From NCBI RefSeq assembly GCF_003057885.1, contig NZ_QAGK01000004.1:186001-250000 (forward strand): a stretch of DNA of 64,000 bases, in the 5' to 3' direction. The stretch is from Oceaniglobus ichthyenteri. GTDB lineage: Bacteria; Pseudomonadota; Alphaproteobacteria; Rhodobacterales; Rhodobacteraceae. The notes under the pieces were generated by a model. That model made no database searches. It saw only the letters and a program-made list of their open reading frames with translations, and was not told the DNA's origin. Within the stretch, counting starts at the first letter, position 1, and the number at the start of each line of letters is the position of its first letter. A program made the position numbers and the translations under genes. Positions 52,934 through 62,116 of this stretch are shown here, piece by piece.

Positions 52934-54049
52934 CTACCGATTGCCGGTGAGGGTCAAAAGGGCTTCCCGATATGCTGCGACGACCAGGCCCTGATCGAAC
53001 TCCCGCTCCATCTTTGCGCGCCCTGCTTGTCCCATGGCAGTGCGGGCATCGGGGGAGAGTGCAAGGAAGCGCCCCATCGCCATGGCAAGGCTATCAGCAT
53101 TTCGTACCTCGCACAGAAAGCCAGAGACGCCCGTGTCGACGACCGCGCGGCAGCCGGGCACGTCGGTGGCAATGAGTGGCCGCGCCATGGCGGCCGCCTC
53201 GATCAGCGTGCGCGGCGCGCCCTCCCGGTAGGAGGGCAGGACGACGCAAGAGGCCGCAGCAATCGCCGGGCGCACGTCATTGGTGGTGCCAAGATATTCG
53301 ACCACGCCCTCGGCCACCCAGCCCTCGACCGTCGTAGTGTCGATGGCGCTACGGTTTTCTGATCCGGCTGCCCCAAGCAACTGGAACCGTGTGCTCGGAT
53401 GGCGTGCCTTGATCAACCGTGCTGCCTCGACGAATTCCATCACGCCTTTGTCGCGCAGGAGCCGGGCAATCATCAGAAAAACGGGTGGCGCGTCGGCGGA
53501 CGGCATTTCCGCGGCGGCAAAGCGGACCAGGTCAATGCCGGATCCGGGTAGTAATCGGGCCTGATCCGCGCGCACAAGCTTGCGGTCAAGAAAGAGATCC
53601 CGGTCGTCCTCGTTCTGGAAGAAGACGATCGGCAATTTGCCAAAGGCTCGGCGATAGAGCTGCTCGGCGACGGTCTGCAACAGCCCACCCGACAGGAAGG
53701 CGGTGCCCAGCCCTGTCACGTTCGGAACGAAGGGCACGCCGACCGCGCGCGCAGCCAGAGCTCCGAAGATGTTATTCTTGATCGTGAAGCTCAGAATGGC
53801 ATCCGGTTGTTCCTCACGGAAAATCCGCTTCAGCCTACGCTGCAGTTTCAGGTCCTCAATCGGATTCAGGCCTTTCACGCTCATTTCCAGCGGCCGAAAA
53901 CGGCAGCCGATCCGCTCGAGGTCAGCCACGGAGTCGTCGGGCGGTGCCAGAACCGTAATCTGGTGACCATCAGCAGACAGGGCTTCGACCAACGGTCGCC
54001 GAAAATTCCAGATGTTCCAGGCGGCGTTCACCGTCATCAGAATATGCAT
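52934..54049 (-). CDS. Glycosyltransferase family 4
   Basis: A 371-residue GT4 protein: PDAILSFTIKNNIFGALAAR, NVTGLGTAFLSGGLLQTVAE and the C-terminal LPSYREGAPRTLIEAAAMAR, ATDVPGCRAVVD. These match the family of WbpH/PglA-like transferases that act early on undecaprenyl-linked glycans. Eleven bases separate it from ydcF-like gene. Confidence 0.9.
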   Translation of the reverse strand: MHILMTVNAAWNIWNFRRPLVEALSADGHQITVLAPPDDSVADLERIGCRFRPLEMSVKGLNPIEDLKLQRRLKRIFREEQPDAILSFTIKNNIFGALAARAVGVPFVPNVTGLGTAFLSGGLLQTVAEQLYRRAFGKLPIVFFQNEDDRDLFLDRKLVRADQARLLPGSGIDLVRFAAAEMPSADAPPVFLMIARLLRDKGVMEFVEAARLIKARHPSTRFQLLGAAGSENRSAIDTTTVEGWVAEGVVEYLGTTNDVRPAIAAASCVVLPSYREGAPRTLIEAAAMARPLIATDVPGCRAVVDTGVSGFLCEVRNADSLAMAMGRFLALSPDARTAMGQAGRAKMEREFDQGLVVAAYREALLTLTGNR

Positions 54050-54111
54050 GGGGTCGCCTTTCCGATGCGCGTATGGCCGCCATTCGCCGAAATTGAAGAC
54101 TTACTCAAAAA

Positions 54112-55104
54112 TCACACCGTATCGCTGTCGAGATAGCTAAGATACCATTGGCCCTGCTGGTCGGCAGACGCGGCCAGGCCAGACTTGGGTCTGCTGCCGA
54201 ACCAGATGTGTATAGGGCGCAGGCGTTCCGGCAAGGGCACGAAGCCTGCCTTGCGTAATGTGCGATAGTTCGGAGACCATGGAAACGACCAAGCCAGCGC
54301 CAGCTCGACACCTCGCGACGCAAGGCGTCCCAATTCAGACATCACCAGTGGTTCGAGAGACGATCCACCCAACGCCTCCATGACATAGGCAATACGTCCC
54401 CCATGCTTTTCCGCCTCCCGTGTGGCAACAATGGACGGCGCAGTTTGATCAGGGGACGCAACGACCCGATATTGCTCGGCTTGTGGGCCATTGAAGAGAC
54501 GATGGTTCAGAAATGCTCGGTCACGAACCGTGCCCACACCAACAGTCGGTGCAACGGAGTCCCAAAGGGCATCGCCCCACTCACCAACCTCGGCGATAGA
54601 AGACAAGTTCTGGTCACACGCGCGGGTCAGCGGGAAGTCGAGTGGCAGGCGGAATTTACGGCAGAAAAAACCAGCGCGTAGCGGCTTAATCAAAAAAGGA
54701 ACCTGCCCGTGGCTATGCCATCCAAGCTTGCCGAACCAGGCCGGTGCGGCATTGTCATTCGGAAAACCCCAGACGAGGTCGCCACCTGAACTTGTAGCAT
54801 GCGTGTCATAGGCCCGGGCCAGCTGAGTAAAGATACCTTTGCCGCGCATGCTCTCCGACACGAAGGAATCCACCGCCTGAAATGCGATACCGGTTTCCGA
54901 CCCAAACTGCATGCGGGATTGAATGTACCCCGAAATCCCGACGATCTGCCCCTTATTTCGTGCAACGGCAAAAGGAGCTGGGTTATTGCCAAATGCCCAC
55001 TCAACCGCGAACCGGCCTGCTTTTCCGCGTTCCATGCCTGACGCCAGATATGCGTCCATCAACTCGTCGCTCAGCGGCTCGATGGAGATGATCGGATCGG
55101 TCAT
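54112..55104 (-). CDS. GNAT-family N-acetyltransferase
   Basis: A 330-residue protein with an N-terminal GNAT fold: FAVARNKGQIVGISGYIQSR, FVSESMRGKGIFTQLARAY (acetyl-CoA loop), GFPNDNAAPAWFGKLGW. The C-terminal 170 residues form a second region, perhaps a second GNAT-like domain. Start overlaps the deacetylase stop (TGATG). In this operon it may acylate a sugar. Substrate unknown. Confidence 0.82.
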   Translation of the reverse strand: MTDPIISIEPLSDELMDAYLASGMERGKAGRFAVEWAFGNNPAPFAVARNKGQIVGISGYIQSRMQFGSETGIAFQAVDSFVSESMRGKGIFTQLARAYDTHATSSGGDLVWGFPNDNAAPAWFGKLGWHSHGQVPFLIKPLRAGFFCRKFRLPLDFPLTRACDQNLSSIAEVGEWGDALWDSVAPTVGVGTVRDRAFLNHRLFNGPQAEQYRVVASPDQTAPSIVATREAEKHGGRIAYVMEALGGSSLEPLVMSELGRLASRGVELALAWSFPWSPNYRTLRKAGFVPLPERLRPIHIWFGSRPKSGLAASADQQGQWYLSYLDSDTV

Positions 55105-56048
55105 CAAAACTCTCCCATCGTCAGGGATTTCATGTCGAAGCGGTCGCGCAGCTTTGCAAAATGCGCGATGACTTGACTTAGCCCGTCGAGGTTTGCTTCG
55201 AGGTTTTGTCCGAAATTGTGCGGGTGCCACCACAGATGATAGCCTTTGCCGTCCCGGGCGGCGGCCGTCATGCCGCGCTTGATTGTGGCAATGTGCAAAG
55301 GATGGAACGCGGCCAAGCGACCGGCACAGGGCCGCAGGAAACGGCTGGCAGGAATATCCGTTGGTTGACCGCTGACAGCCTCGAAGGCTTGTGATCCCAG
55401 CACCCCGGAATAGGCATCAAGCAACCTGAGGGCCCGCCGCATCGAGGTCTGCTCAACGCCCTTCGCGGCCCGGAATGCCCAAGGGCTGGGGTTCCCCCGA
55501 TAATGGGTGATGCCATGCTTGGCGCAAACGGTCAGATGCTCCGCTGCAAACTGGTTGCGCGGGAACACGATTGAGCGCAGTTCGATACCGCGTGCGTCAG
55601 CGAGCTTCTTGGCAGCTACAATATCAGCCTCAAAGGCTGAAAGTGTTTGCCCATCTTCCAGACAGTAAAAATGGGACAACGTATGCGTCGCGATTTCCTG
55701 GCCCGGTGTCTGGTGAATCGCCGAGATCAATGATGGCGCAAAGTAATACGGGTCGGAGCGCTCATCCTTGCCAACTTCGTCGAGGTAGGAAAAGTTTGAC
55801 AAACGCGTATTGGAATAGGTCGGCAGTTCACTGGGAAGAGAGGCCAGCAACTCCTCCTTGGTTTCACAAAACAAAAAACCGACTGTCGCCCATGTCGCGC
55901 TAATCCCATTCTTGGTGAAAAGCTCCAGCATCTTTGGCACGGCAGTCCTCGCTCCAAGGACGTTTTTCCCGTAGCGGTCCCGGTCGGAATGATCGCGAAC
56001 GCCCCAAAGCAACTCGAAATCCAGAGAAATAACAAACTGACCGTTCAT
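55104..56048 (-). CDS. Polysaccharide deacetylase-family protein
   Basis: A 314-residue NodB-homology protein: FVISLDFELLWGVRD (catalytic Asp region), EIATHTLSHFYC (metal-binding His pair) and the late YHLWWHPHNFG. Such enzymes remove N-acetyl groups or related carbohydrate groups. The ATG at 56048 is preferred because the conserved SLDFE strand follows. It heads the four-gene operon ending at 52140. Confidence 0.87.
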   Translation of the reverse strand: MNGQFVISLDFELLWGVRDHSDRDRYGKNVLGARTAVPKMLELFTKNGISATWATVGFLFCETKEELLASLPSELPTYSNTRLSNFSYLDEVGKDERSDPYYFAPSLISAIHQTPGQEIATHTLSHFYCLEDGQTLSAFEADIVAAKKLADARGIELRSIVFPRNQFAAEHLTVCAKHGITHYRGNPSPWAFRAAKGVEQTSMRRALRLLDAYSGVLGSQAFEAVSGQPTDIPASRFLRPCAGRLAAFHPLHIATIKRGMTAAARDGKGYHLWWHPHNFGQNLEANLDGLSQVIAHFAKLRDRFDMKSLTMGEF

Positions 56049-56959
56049 TCGACTATTGTTCCCGTCACATTTTAGATCGCTCGGCCATTCAAAGGCCGCA
56101 AGGACGACCTTTCGTGGTCGTGCCACGTTTGTGCACGACTTCCAGCCTGGCTTCCAGTCTTCGAAGTCACCTTCGTAGCGATCATTGGCACGGAGGGGAT
56201 TCTACGTGGCCGAAGTGAAGACTTGCAGCCAGGGGCACGCCGCCCGGCACGCTTCGATCATAGTCTGGTTCTTGGATAATCATTGCGAAGCGAACGGAAA
56301 GTCGTTTTCAGGATATTTTCAGCGATTTTGACACCGGCAGAATGATGCCCGTAGCCCGTTTTGACCTTCAGGTTCAGCCCGAAAGCAAACAATTGGGTTC
56401 GCTGTCGTGCGGAGAATACGCGCTCTTTCTCCGCATTTTGCACTGAGAAAAGCCGTGTGCCTGTATCGGATGGAGCCCACAACCACCGCGCAATCTGCAG
56501 AGGTTGAGATGTATATTTAGGAAAACGCGAACTTGCCGCACTTCATTTGAGGGGAAGCAGGTCTGAGCGCGAAGCTCGCCGCGCCCCGTCATCTGCAGGT
56601 CCGCTTGTTGAGTCGGATGGAAGCACTGCGCTTCAAGCTGCGCAAAAAGGCTGTTTTCGAGACCCCGACACCGGACGTTGTTAAGACCGGTAAGATCAAG
56701 GGAGAGAAACTCGACACACAACAGGTTCGAGCTTCGCGGCTGCCACGATTGGGAAGCAACTTTGGCCAAGCACTTCCAGAAAGCAACTTTAAATTATTTG
56801 ACGGCAGAGTTCTGTCTATCTTTGCCGCCAAAACGCCTTGATGACAGCGGGGAGCAATCAAATCCCGTTGATGGCAATATGTGTATGGATTCGGTTGTCA
56901 AAATGGCTTGCTGCGGCTAATCTGCTATCAAATTATTTTACAACAGCCAAAGGCAAAAA
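56049..56959. other. Gene-poor stretch, no recognised function
   Basis: About 910 bases without a supported gene. Several frames of 75-130 codons are open on both strands but none has both a ribosome-binding site and recognisable protein sequence. It may hold decayed insertion-element or gene fragments; nothing definite was identified. Confidence 0.5.
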
Positions 56960-58093
56960 ATGGTCGCCAGCCCCTTCGATCTGACAGAGGCAGTTCATTA
57001 CCACAAGGACGCCTTCCCTCCCGAGGCGCTTGACTACGAACGACTGCTAGGCCCTCTCGAAGAGGCTGCCGCCTCCCTTGCGCGATATGACGCAAAAATA
57101 TCGGGCATGGTAAATGGCGAGCTTTTTCTCGCCCCGCTGCGCCGTCAGGATGCTGTGACCTCGTCCCGGATGGAGGGCACGATCTCAACGATCGAAGAGC
57201 TCTACCGGTTGGAAGCAGAGGAGGATGCCGGGAGCGCCGACCTCTATCGCGACGCACGAAACGACGATGTCGAGACTTACCTGTATTCGCGAGCTCTGCG
57301 GACTGCGCAGGAAGCCCTCGCTGAAGGCATGCCGCTCGGCGAACACCTAATCCGTTCTGCACATCAACAGTTGCTCTCCGTAGGGCGCGGCGCCACCAAG
57401 CGCCCAGGAAGCTACAAGATCGAGCAGAACTACATCGGGGACGAGCGCCGCGGAAAGATCTACTATGTCCCAATCGCCCCGGAACAGCTTGAACCTGCGA
57501 TGGCGGCCCTTGTGCAGTTCATCAACGCAAGCGCGACACGCCCGCTCATACGCACAGCGCTCGCACATGTTGAATTCGAAGCGCTTCATCCGTTCGAGGA
57601 TGGTAATGGCCGGATCGGGCGCATGTTGATTACGCTCATGCTCTGGCGACTGGGCGTGCTCAGTCAGCCCAACTTTTTTGTTTCTGGATACTTCGAGACC
57701 CATAAGGACGAATACATCGAACGGATGCGGGCCGTCTCCGCAGAGGGAGACTGGACCGGTTGGGTGATCTTCTTTCTACAGGCCATGCATGAACAGGCCA
57801 CGGTGAACATCCAGACGGCCGATGCCATCTTCAATCTGCACACCCAAATGCGAGAGCGCTTCCGTGAGGAGCTGAACTCGCAGTTTCACGATCAGGCGCT
57901 GGACTTCGTGTTTGCGAGCCCCGTATTCCGTAATGACCGGTTCGTCGAGAGATCGGGCATTCCCGCGACATCAGCCCGCTTATTGTCGCGGCGGCTTGTT
58001 GAAGCAGGACTGCTAAGGACATTGCAGCCCTCCGCTGGGCGCAGAGCCGCCCTTTATGCCTTCGACCCACTGTTGGATCTTTTGAAGGTTTGA
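56960..58093 (+). CDS. Fic-domain AMPylating-type protein
   Basis: A 377-residue Fic protein. The active site reads HPFEDGNGRIGRML, a canonical HxFx(D/E)GNGRxGR. An N-terminal inhibitory helix SSRMEGTIST matches the (S/T)xxxE(G/N) pattern of class II Fic proteins, and a C-terminal winged helix follows (SGIPATSARLLSRRLVEAGL). Fic enzymes usually AMPylate protein Tyr/Thr residues. Complete, and distinct from the Doc toxin at 18.2 kb. Confidence 0.94.
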   Translation: MVASPFDLTEAVHYHKDAFPPEALDYERLLGPLEEAAASLARYDAKISGMVNGELFLAPLRRQDAVTSSRMEGTISTIEELYRLEAEEDAGSADLYRDARNDDVETYLYSRALRTAQEALAEGMPLGEHLIRSAHQQLLSVGRGATKRPGSYKIEQNYIGDERRGKIYYVPIAPEQLEPAMAALVQFINASATRPLIRTALAHVEFEALHPFEDGNGRIGRMLITLMLWRLGVLSQPNFFVSGYFETHKDEYIERMRAVSAEGDWTGWVIFFLQAMHEQATVNIQTADAIFNLHTQMRERFREELNSQFHDQALDFVFASPVFRNDRFVERSGIPATSARLLSRRLVEAGLLRTLQPSAGRRAALYAFDPLLDLLKV

Positions 58094-58141
58094 TGGCCAT
58101 GATGCCGATAATTGCTGTCGGCGCTCTCATGCTTCAACCCT

Positions 58142-58987
58142 TAGGCGGCGTCTTCATTTAGGGGATTCCCAAATTGACTTGGTTCTGATTCAAGATCGAA
58201 AACGGAGGCGATCTTGAGCAGACGAACCCTTACCGATGCGCAATGGGCGCGTATTGAACCGCTTGTTCCGGGCAAGAAAGGCGACCGTGGGCGCACCGGA
58301 TCGGACAACAGGCTTTTCGTGGATGCAATCCTTTGGCTGGCGCGGACGGCCTCGCCCTGGCGTGACCTGCCGCCGCAACTGGGCAACTGGCGAACAGCCC
58401 ATTGCCGGTTCCGGCGGTGGACGTTGGCCGGGGTTTGGGAGAGCCTTTTCAAAGCCTTGAGCGTGGAGCCGGACTTCGAATACGTCCTTGTGGATGCGAC
58501 GATCTGCAAGGCTCACGCGGACGCCAGTGGCGCAAAAGGGGGGCTGAAGCTCACGCAATTGGCCGTTCCAAGGGCGGCCTGACAACGAAGATTCATGCTG
58601 CTGTGGATGCGCTCGGTCTACCGATCCGCTTTGTCATCACGCCTGGCCAGTGGGGCGATTGCCCGCAAGCCCGCGGCTTGATCGAAGGGATGGTGGGCGT
58701 CGGGCACGTCATGGCAGACGCGGCTTATGACGCCGATCATCTGCGCCGGTTCATCGCGGATGATCTTGGTGCGATGGCACAAATCAAGCAAAACCCGACC
58801 CGCTCGACCACGCAAGCCATCGACTGGATGCTCTACAAGGAGCGCCATCTGGTCGAGTGTTTCTTCAACAGGATCAAACGCTTCCGCAGGATAGCGCTAC
58901 GCTGCGAGAAGACCGTCTCATCCTTTCGGGCGTTCGTATCCCTCGCGTGTGCAATGGTTTGGCTAACTTAAATGAAGACGCCGCCTA
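58142..58987 (+). mobile_element. IS5-family (IS427-type) insertion sequence
   Basis: A complete element with 19-bp terminal inverted repeats: TAGGCGGCGTCTTCATTTA (58142-58160) and its complement at 58969-58987. It carries two overlapping reading frames for a DDE transposase. TA flanks each end as the likely target duplication. It lies between the Fic gene and a broken UPF0149-like gene. Confidence 0.93.
58214..58971 (+). CDS. IS5-family transposase made by -1 frameshift (orfA-orfB)
   Basis: OrfA (58214-58582, TTG start with GGAGG site) encodes the N-terminal DUF4096-type part (RRTLTDAQWARIEPLVPGKK, WRDLPPQLGNW, VDATICKAHADASGAKGG). The catalytic part is in the -1 frame and continues IGRSKGGLTTKIHAAVDALG, ADAAYDADHLRRFI and ERHLVECFFNRIKRFRR with the DDE acid set, ending at 58971. 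The slip site is the A4G6 run at 58534-58543; reading GGG again by one base back joins the two parts into the consensus AKGGAEAHAIGRSKGG. Intact by this reading. Confidence 0.88.
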
Positions 58988-58989
58988 GC

Positions 58990-59370
58990 GCAATGTGGAT
59001 TTCAGAACGGCTCGCCACAAAAGGAGGGGCAAGGCCAGAGAATCGAAACGGCAAGATCGTTTGAGCGAAATCCTACATGCGCTGCCGGTTGATATCCTGC
59101 CCATGACACCCAGCGATCTCGGCGGCTATGTGACCGGCACTCTTGCTTGCCCAGAGATGATCCCTCCGTCGGTCAAAAGGCGGCTAAAGAAACGATCGAC
59201 GCCGTCATGACGGATTGTAATTCCGTGGCAAGAGCGATGTCTTTGTCGCTTCGGATCGAGCAGATTTTCGAGGTAGACCCGATCAGCGCCGAGACACTCG
59301 GGGAGCCTTGTTTGAATGACTTCATCCGCGCAATGCGACTGCGATCGGATACCTGTTGCCATCGTCGGGA
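58990..59370 (+). pseudogene. UPF0149/YecA-like gene fragment
   Basis: Two adjacent frames together resemble one UPF0149-type protein: HALPVDILPMTPSDLGGYVT then GTLACPEMIPPS in the first frame, and KETIDAVMTDCNSVARAM, IEQIFEVDPISAETLGEP in the next. At least one frameshift near 59165 breaks it, and the start lies within or beyond the IS5 element. It is a broken gene at the right end of the island. Confidence 0.6.
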
Positions 59371-59397
59371 ATCGATATGCCCAAAACCGCGCCCCCG

Positions 59398-59487
59398 GCC
59401 GTTTTGGTGACGTAGTGTTGACGCAAACGCGAAAGCTTAATTCCCCAGTGTTTTACTAGGGAATTAAGCTTTTGATATTATTCGGTA
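59398..59487. repeat. Homology block flanking the right attachment site, with perfect palindrome
   Basis: Matches 12216-12305 with about 80 percent identity by eye. It contains TGTTGACG (59416-59423) and a perfect 12-bp inverted repeat: AGCTTAATTCCC (59434-59445) and GGGAATTAAGCT (59459-59470), 13-base loop. The outer stem bases differ from the left copy but stay paired. It is the element-borne version of the sequence downstream of the tRNA 3' end. Confidence 0.75.
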
Positions 59488-59567
<80 letters not shown>

Positions 59568-59798
59568 CCAAGTAGGGAGTAGGTATTATAGCGGGGGGGG
59601 GAGTGCAAGGGGGTGGTGTTGATTATTTTGGGTATTTTTCAACTTTTCATATCCCCGGTGATATTGGGGGCCTATGGGGTGGCTGTCATGTTCTTGGTTC
59701 GGCTCATTTCGTGCGGTGGAAACGTCGTGTGAAAACGATGCGACCAGACGGTCGCGAGGGGGATCGGTGCCGATGCGGCGATGGGGCCAGTGTAGTGA

Positions 59799-60923
59799 TC
59801 AGGGTAGGGGAGGCTGTTGGACCGTCGCAAGGGTGCTGGGCAGATCGTGCATATCGCGCCGTCCGATTTGGGCGAGCGTCAGCGATGCCTCATCGGCCAA
59901 AACCTGGGTCATTTGTGCCAATCCATCGCGCCCTTCGGCGGCCATGGCATATTGCAACAATCGGCCGAAAAACACAAAATCGGCCCCCATGGCATAGGCC
60001 TTGACCACGTCTTCGCCGCTGCGCAGTCCACTGTCATAGAACAGGGGAAATTCGGGGCCGAGGGCGCGGCGAATTTCGCGCAGCATCAGGATCGGCGGTG
60101 GGGCGCTGTCCAATTGGCGGCTTCCGTGGCTGGACACCTGAATGGCATCGACGCCTTCGGATTTGAGGCGCAGAGCATCTTCGACGCTGAGCACACCTTT
60201 GATGACCAGGTTTCCGGGCCAGCGGGCGCGCAGTTTGGCGAGATACGACCAATCGGCGCTGGCGCGGCTTTCAGTGCGGTCAAACGGATTATCGGGGCCG
60301 AAATTGGCCATGCCCGGCTTGCCGTGAAACAGCGAGGATAGCGACCAGCGGGGGTGCAGGGCGAAATCGACGAATTGTTTTGGGCCGATGCGGAATGGCA
60401 TTTTGAACCCGCGGCGCAATTCGCGGGGGCGGCGGCCCACTTCGGGCACGTCCAAGGTAACGACGAGGGTGCGGTATCCTGCAGCCTCGGCCCGGTCAAT
60501 CAATGCGCCCATGCCGCTGCCATCGCCGGAGAAATACAGTTGAAACCAGGCGTGGCCCTCGGCAACCTCAATGATTTTTTCCAGACTGGTTGAGGCGACG
60601 GTGGACACCCCATGGGGGATTTTGTGCTTTGCGGCCAGGCGCGCCAGCATCAGATCGGCCCCCGGTGCCGACAGGTTGCACATGCCCATGGGCGCGATGC
60701 CAAAGGGCAGGGCGGCGTCGTGATCGAACACTTGTTTGGCGATGGAGCGTTCGCGCACATTGACCAAGATACGCGGTTGCAGGCGAATATCCCGCAATGC
60801 GGCGTGGTTTAATGCCTGACCGTGGCCGGTGGCGGCGGCCCCGTCGATATAATCAAACACCATCCAGGGCAGGCGGCGTTTGGCCAGGCGGCGGGCGTCT
60901 TCGGCAGAGTGAATTTGGGTCAT
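59799..60923 (-). CDS. FMN-dependent 2-hydroxyacid oxidase/dehydrogenase (LldD-like)
   Basis: A 374-residue member of the FMN-dependent alpha-hydroxyacid oxidase family: LPWMVFDYIDGAA at the start, PFGIAPMGMCNLSAPGAD, and the active-site SSHGSRQLDSAPPP with catalytic His and Arg. The family oxidises L-lactate, glycolate and similar acids. Following a sulfopyruvate decarboxylase pair, sulfolactate is a candidate substrate. ATG at 60935 is an alternative start. It is separated from comE by terminator-like hairpins. Confidence 0.88.
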   Translation of the reverse strand: MTQIHSAEDARRLAKRRLPWMVFDYIDGAAATGHGQALNHAALRDIRLQPRILVNVRERSIAKQVFDHDAALPFGIAPMGMCNLSAPGADLMLARLAAKHKIPHGVSTVASTSLEKIIEVAEGHAWFQLYFSGDGSGMGALIDRAEAAGYRTLVVTLDVPEVGRRPRELRRGFKMPFRIGPKQFVDFALHPRWSLSSLFHGKPGMANFGPDNPFDRTESRASADWSYLAKLRARWPGNLVIKGVLSVEDALRLKSEGVDAIQVSSHGSRQLDSAPPPILMLREIRRALGPEFPLFYDSGLRSGEDVVKAYAMGADFVFFGRLLQYAMAAEGRDGLAQMTQVLADEASLTLAQIGRRDMHDLPSTLATVQQPPLP

Positions 60924-60968
60924 GGTTTGCAACATAGGGCTGTGCCCGAACCGAGGGGTGGGCGAAAA

Positions 60969-60998
60969 GCGCCCGCCCCGTGGGGGCGGTTCGGGCGC
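60969..60998 (-). terminator. Terminator-like hairpin between comE and the hydroxyacid oxidase gene
   Basis: On the minus strand CCGCCCC and GGGGCGG (60983-60989 and 60973-60979) form a 7-bp stem with a 3-base loop, extended by outer GCGC pairs and followed by TTTT. It lies 50-90 bases after the comE stop. It may end transcription of the upstream operon or attenuate it. Confidence 0.55.
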
Positions 60999-60999
60999 T

Positions 61000-61019
61000 G
61001 CCCGGCGTTGCCGCCGGGC
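61000..61019 (-). repeat. GNRA-capped hairpin downstream of comE
   Basis: GCCCGGCG and CGCCGGGC form a perfect 8-bp stem closed by a GCAA tetraloop on the minus-strand RNA, 35 bases after the comE stop. It could stabilise the 3' end of the comDE message. Confidence 0.55.
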
Positions 61020-61053
61020 GAGACATCAAAGGAGGATGTCCGTTTCAGTTTCA

Positions 61054-61608
61054 TCAGGCTTTCACGGCTTCCATGAACCGGTGGCGGATCACCACGGGAT
61101 CAAGCGTGATCACTGGCAGTTTGATATTGCCACTGTCGCATTTCACCACAATCACGGTCATCTTTTTACTGTCGATGGCAGCTTGCAGCACCTTCCCGGT
61201 GTCCACATCCTGACACACCACGACGTTTTCACAGCCACAAGCCTGCGCCACTTTTTCCAGCTTGGTTTTCTTACCGGCATAGGTCGGTTGATCGCCGGTG
61301 GAACCATAGCTGCCGTTGTCGATAATCAGCAGAATGAAATTATCGGCGACGTTGTTGGCGATGGTGGGCAGTGAGCCAAGGTTGGTCAGAACCGAGCCAT
61401 CGCCATCAATGGAAATGACGGTTTTTTCTTGCGCCAAAGCCAGGCCAAGCCCGATAGACGATGACAGCCCCATAGTGCCCAACATATAAAAATTGGTGGG
61501 CTGATCGTCGATCATGTGCAGTTCTTGGCTGGGCAGGCCGATGTTACAGATGACCAGTTGGTCGCGAAGGATCGGCGCGATTTCGCGCAGGATTTCTGAA
61601 CGGATCAT
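61054..61608 (-). CDS. comE: Sulfopyruvate decarboxylase, beta subunit (thiamine-diphosphate domain)
   Basis: A 184-residue ThDP-binding protein with GDGSVLTNLGSLPTIANN, the Asp-Gly-Asp...Asn motif that binds magnesium-thiamine diphosphate. It follows and overlaps the alpha subunit (ATGA). ComDE decarboxylates 3-sulfopyruvate to sulfoacetaldehyde. Phosphonopyruvate decarboxylase is the close alternative; the neighbours favour sulfonates. Confidence 0.87.
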   Translation of the reverse strand: MIRSEILREIAPILRDQLVICNIGLPSQELHMIDDQPTNFYMLGTMGLSSSIGLGLALAQEKTVISIDGDGSVLTNLGSLPTIANNVADNFILLIIDNGSYGSTGDQPTYAGKKTKLEKVAQACGCENVVVCQDVDTGKVLQAAIDSKKMTVIVVKCDSGNIKLPVITLDPVVIRHRFMEAVKA

Positions 61609-62111
61609 TGGTCGCCATAGCCTCCCCAGAAGTTGGCATCGGTCAGGATTGCCACAGGTTTGTTGCACATAAACGTGTATTTCAGGATGTTATCCAATTC
61701 CTCGACATCTTTTTGCCAATGGAAATGATACGTTGGAATGTTCAGTTGCGCCAGCAGTGCCTTTGTATGCACGGCCATTTCCACCTGACAGGCGACCGGT
61801 TCGCGCAATTCACCGCGATACGAAATCAGCATCGGCAGGGGCATGCGGTAAAACTGTGTCAGGGTCGCCAGGGTGTTGATGGTGACACCGATGGCAGTGT
61901 TTTGCATGATGATCGCGGGGCGTTTGCCGCCCATGAACGCACCGGCGCACAGGCCCATGCCTTCGTCTTCCTTGTTGGCGGGGATGTGAAAAATCTCATT
62001 TCGCGCTTCGACCTCTTCAATCACACCGGCAAGCTGTTTGCAGGGCACGGTGGTAACGAATGATATGTCATTGGCGACAAAATCATCCACGATCCGTTTG
62101 TCTATGGACAC
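61605..62111 (-). CDS. comD: Sulfopyruvate decarboxylase, alpha subunit
   Basis: A 168-residue pyrimidine-binding-type ThDP subunit: DFVANDISFVTTVPCKQLAG, PANKEDEGMGLCAGAFMGGK (catalytic Glu region), MQNTAIGVTINTLATL. The start is GTG at 62111 with CAGGAG eight bases upstream, and the longer open frame is rejected. It lies five bases after the alcohol dehydrogenase stop. Confidence 0.87.
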   Translation of the reverse strand: MSIDKRIVDDFVANDISFVTTVPCKQLAGVIEEVEARNEIFHIPANKEDEGMGLCAGAFMGGKRPAIIMQNTAIGVTINTLATLTQFYRMPLPMLISYRGELREPVACQVEMAVHTKALLAQLNIPTYHFHWQKDVEELDNILKYTFMCNKPVAILTDANFWGGYGDQ

Positions 62112-62116
62112 TTTGG

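Noticed and set aside
56374-56769. 131-codon minus-strand frame in the gene-poor region
   Set aside because: No ribosome-binding site or recognised motif was seen and the composition resembles random translation.
59603-59997. Plus-strand frames right of the tRNA gene
   Set aside because: They overlap the antisense side of the hydroxyacid oxidase gene and lack ribosome-binding sites.
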